DNA of 64,000 nucleotides, from assembly GCA_963921425.1 (NCBI GenBank), contig OY992836.1:11315304-11379303 (forward strand), written 5' to 3'. The notes below the pieces were generated by a model. The model was given only the letters and a program-made list of their open reading frames with translations. It did no database searches and had not been told where the DNA came from. Origin of the DNA: Dryas octopetala. Lineage: Eukaryota > Streptophyta > Magnoliopsida > Rosales > Rosaceae. Within the stretch, counting starts at the first letter, position 1, and each line of letters starts with the position of its first letter. This document shows positions 63,997 to 64,000 of this stretch, in pieces. The position numbers were made by a program, and so were the translations under genes.

Positions 63997-64000
63997 GGCT

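Overview
This 64 kb window is nuclear DNA of a eudicot plant, most likely a rosid. The evidence is intron-rich plant genes (AINTEGUMENTA, squalene epoxidase, RLP44, a chloroplast AAED1-like protein), two intronless PPR genes, long AT-rich intergenic DNA, GA/CT microsatellites and many short terminal-inverted-repeat (TIR) elements. The species cannot be named from sequence alone. A 200-base run of N (51912-52111) is an assembly gap.

Layout: 1-3436 repeats, including a composite element with three tandem-repeat blocks. 3437-10213 a divergent pair of PPR genes whose shared promoter interval carries two Mutator-like (MULE) MITEs. 9981-12895 a recent 1453-bp tandem duplication across the 3' ends of the convergent genes PPR2 and squalene epoxidase (SQE). 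12729-17017 SQE, minus strand, 8 exons. 17018-26700 intergenic DNA with nested MITEs, the decayed C-terminal half of an RH16-type DEAD-box helicase gene, a LINE-like retroposon and a fold-back element with an 8-bp target duplication. 26701-27543 RLP44-like receptor-like protein. 27544-39107 gene-poor, repeat-rich DNA. 39108-42535 AINTEGUMENTA (ANT), minus strand, 9 exons including a 9-base micro-exon. 42536-52902 repeats, including a second copy of the upstream MULE-MITE and a Harbinger-like element holding the gap. 52903-53793 a single-exon short-chain dehydrogenase. 53794-59497 repeats and an RRM pseudogene exon. 59498-63996 an AAED1-like thioredoxin-fold gene, minus strand, 7 exons.

Gene order is informative. 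From memory, Arabidopsis keeps PPR-PPR-RLP44 together (At3g49730-40-50) and ANT-SQE3 together (At4g37750-60), while here all five lie interleaved in one 39-kb stretch. This suggests an ancestral block that later split by gene loss after polyploidy in the Arabidopsis lineage. The genes are unrelated in function (organelle RNA processing, sterol synthesis, wall/brassinosteroid signalling, organ growth, redox) and form no pathway. No undescribed multi-gene system was found. The strongest unusual signals are the duplication that leaves two convergent genes intact, and several MULE-like families with exact 9-bp target duplications, often close to gene starts.
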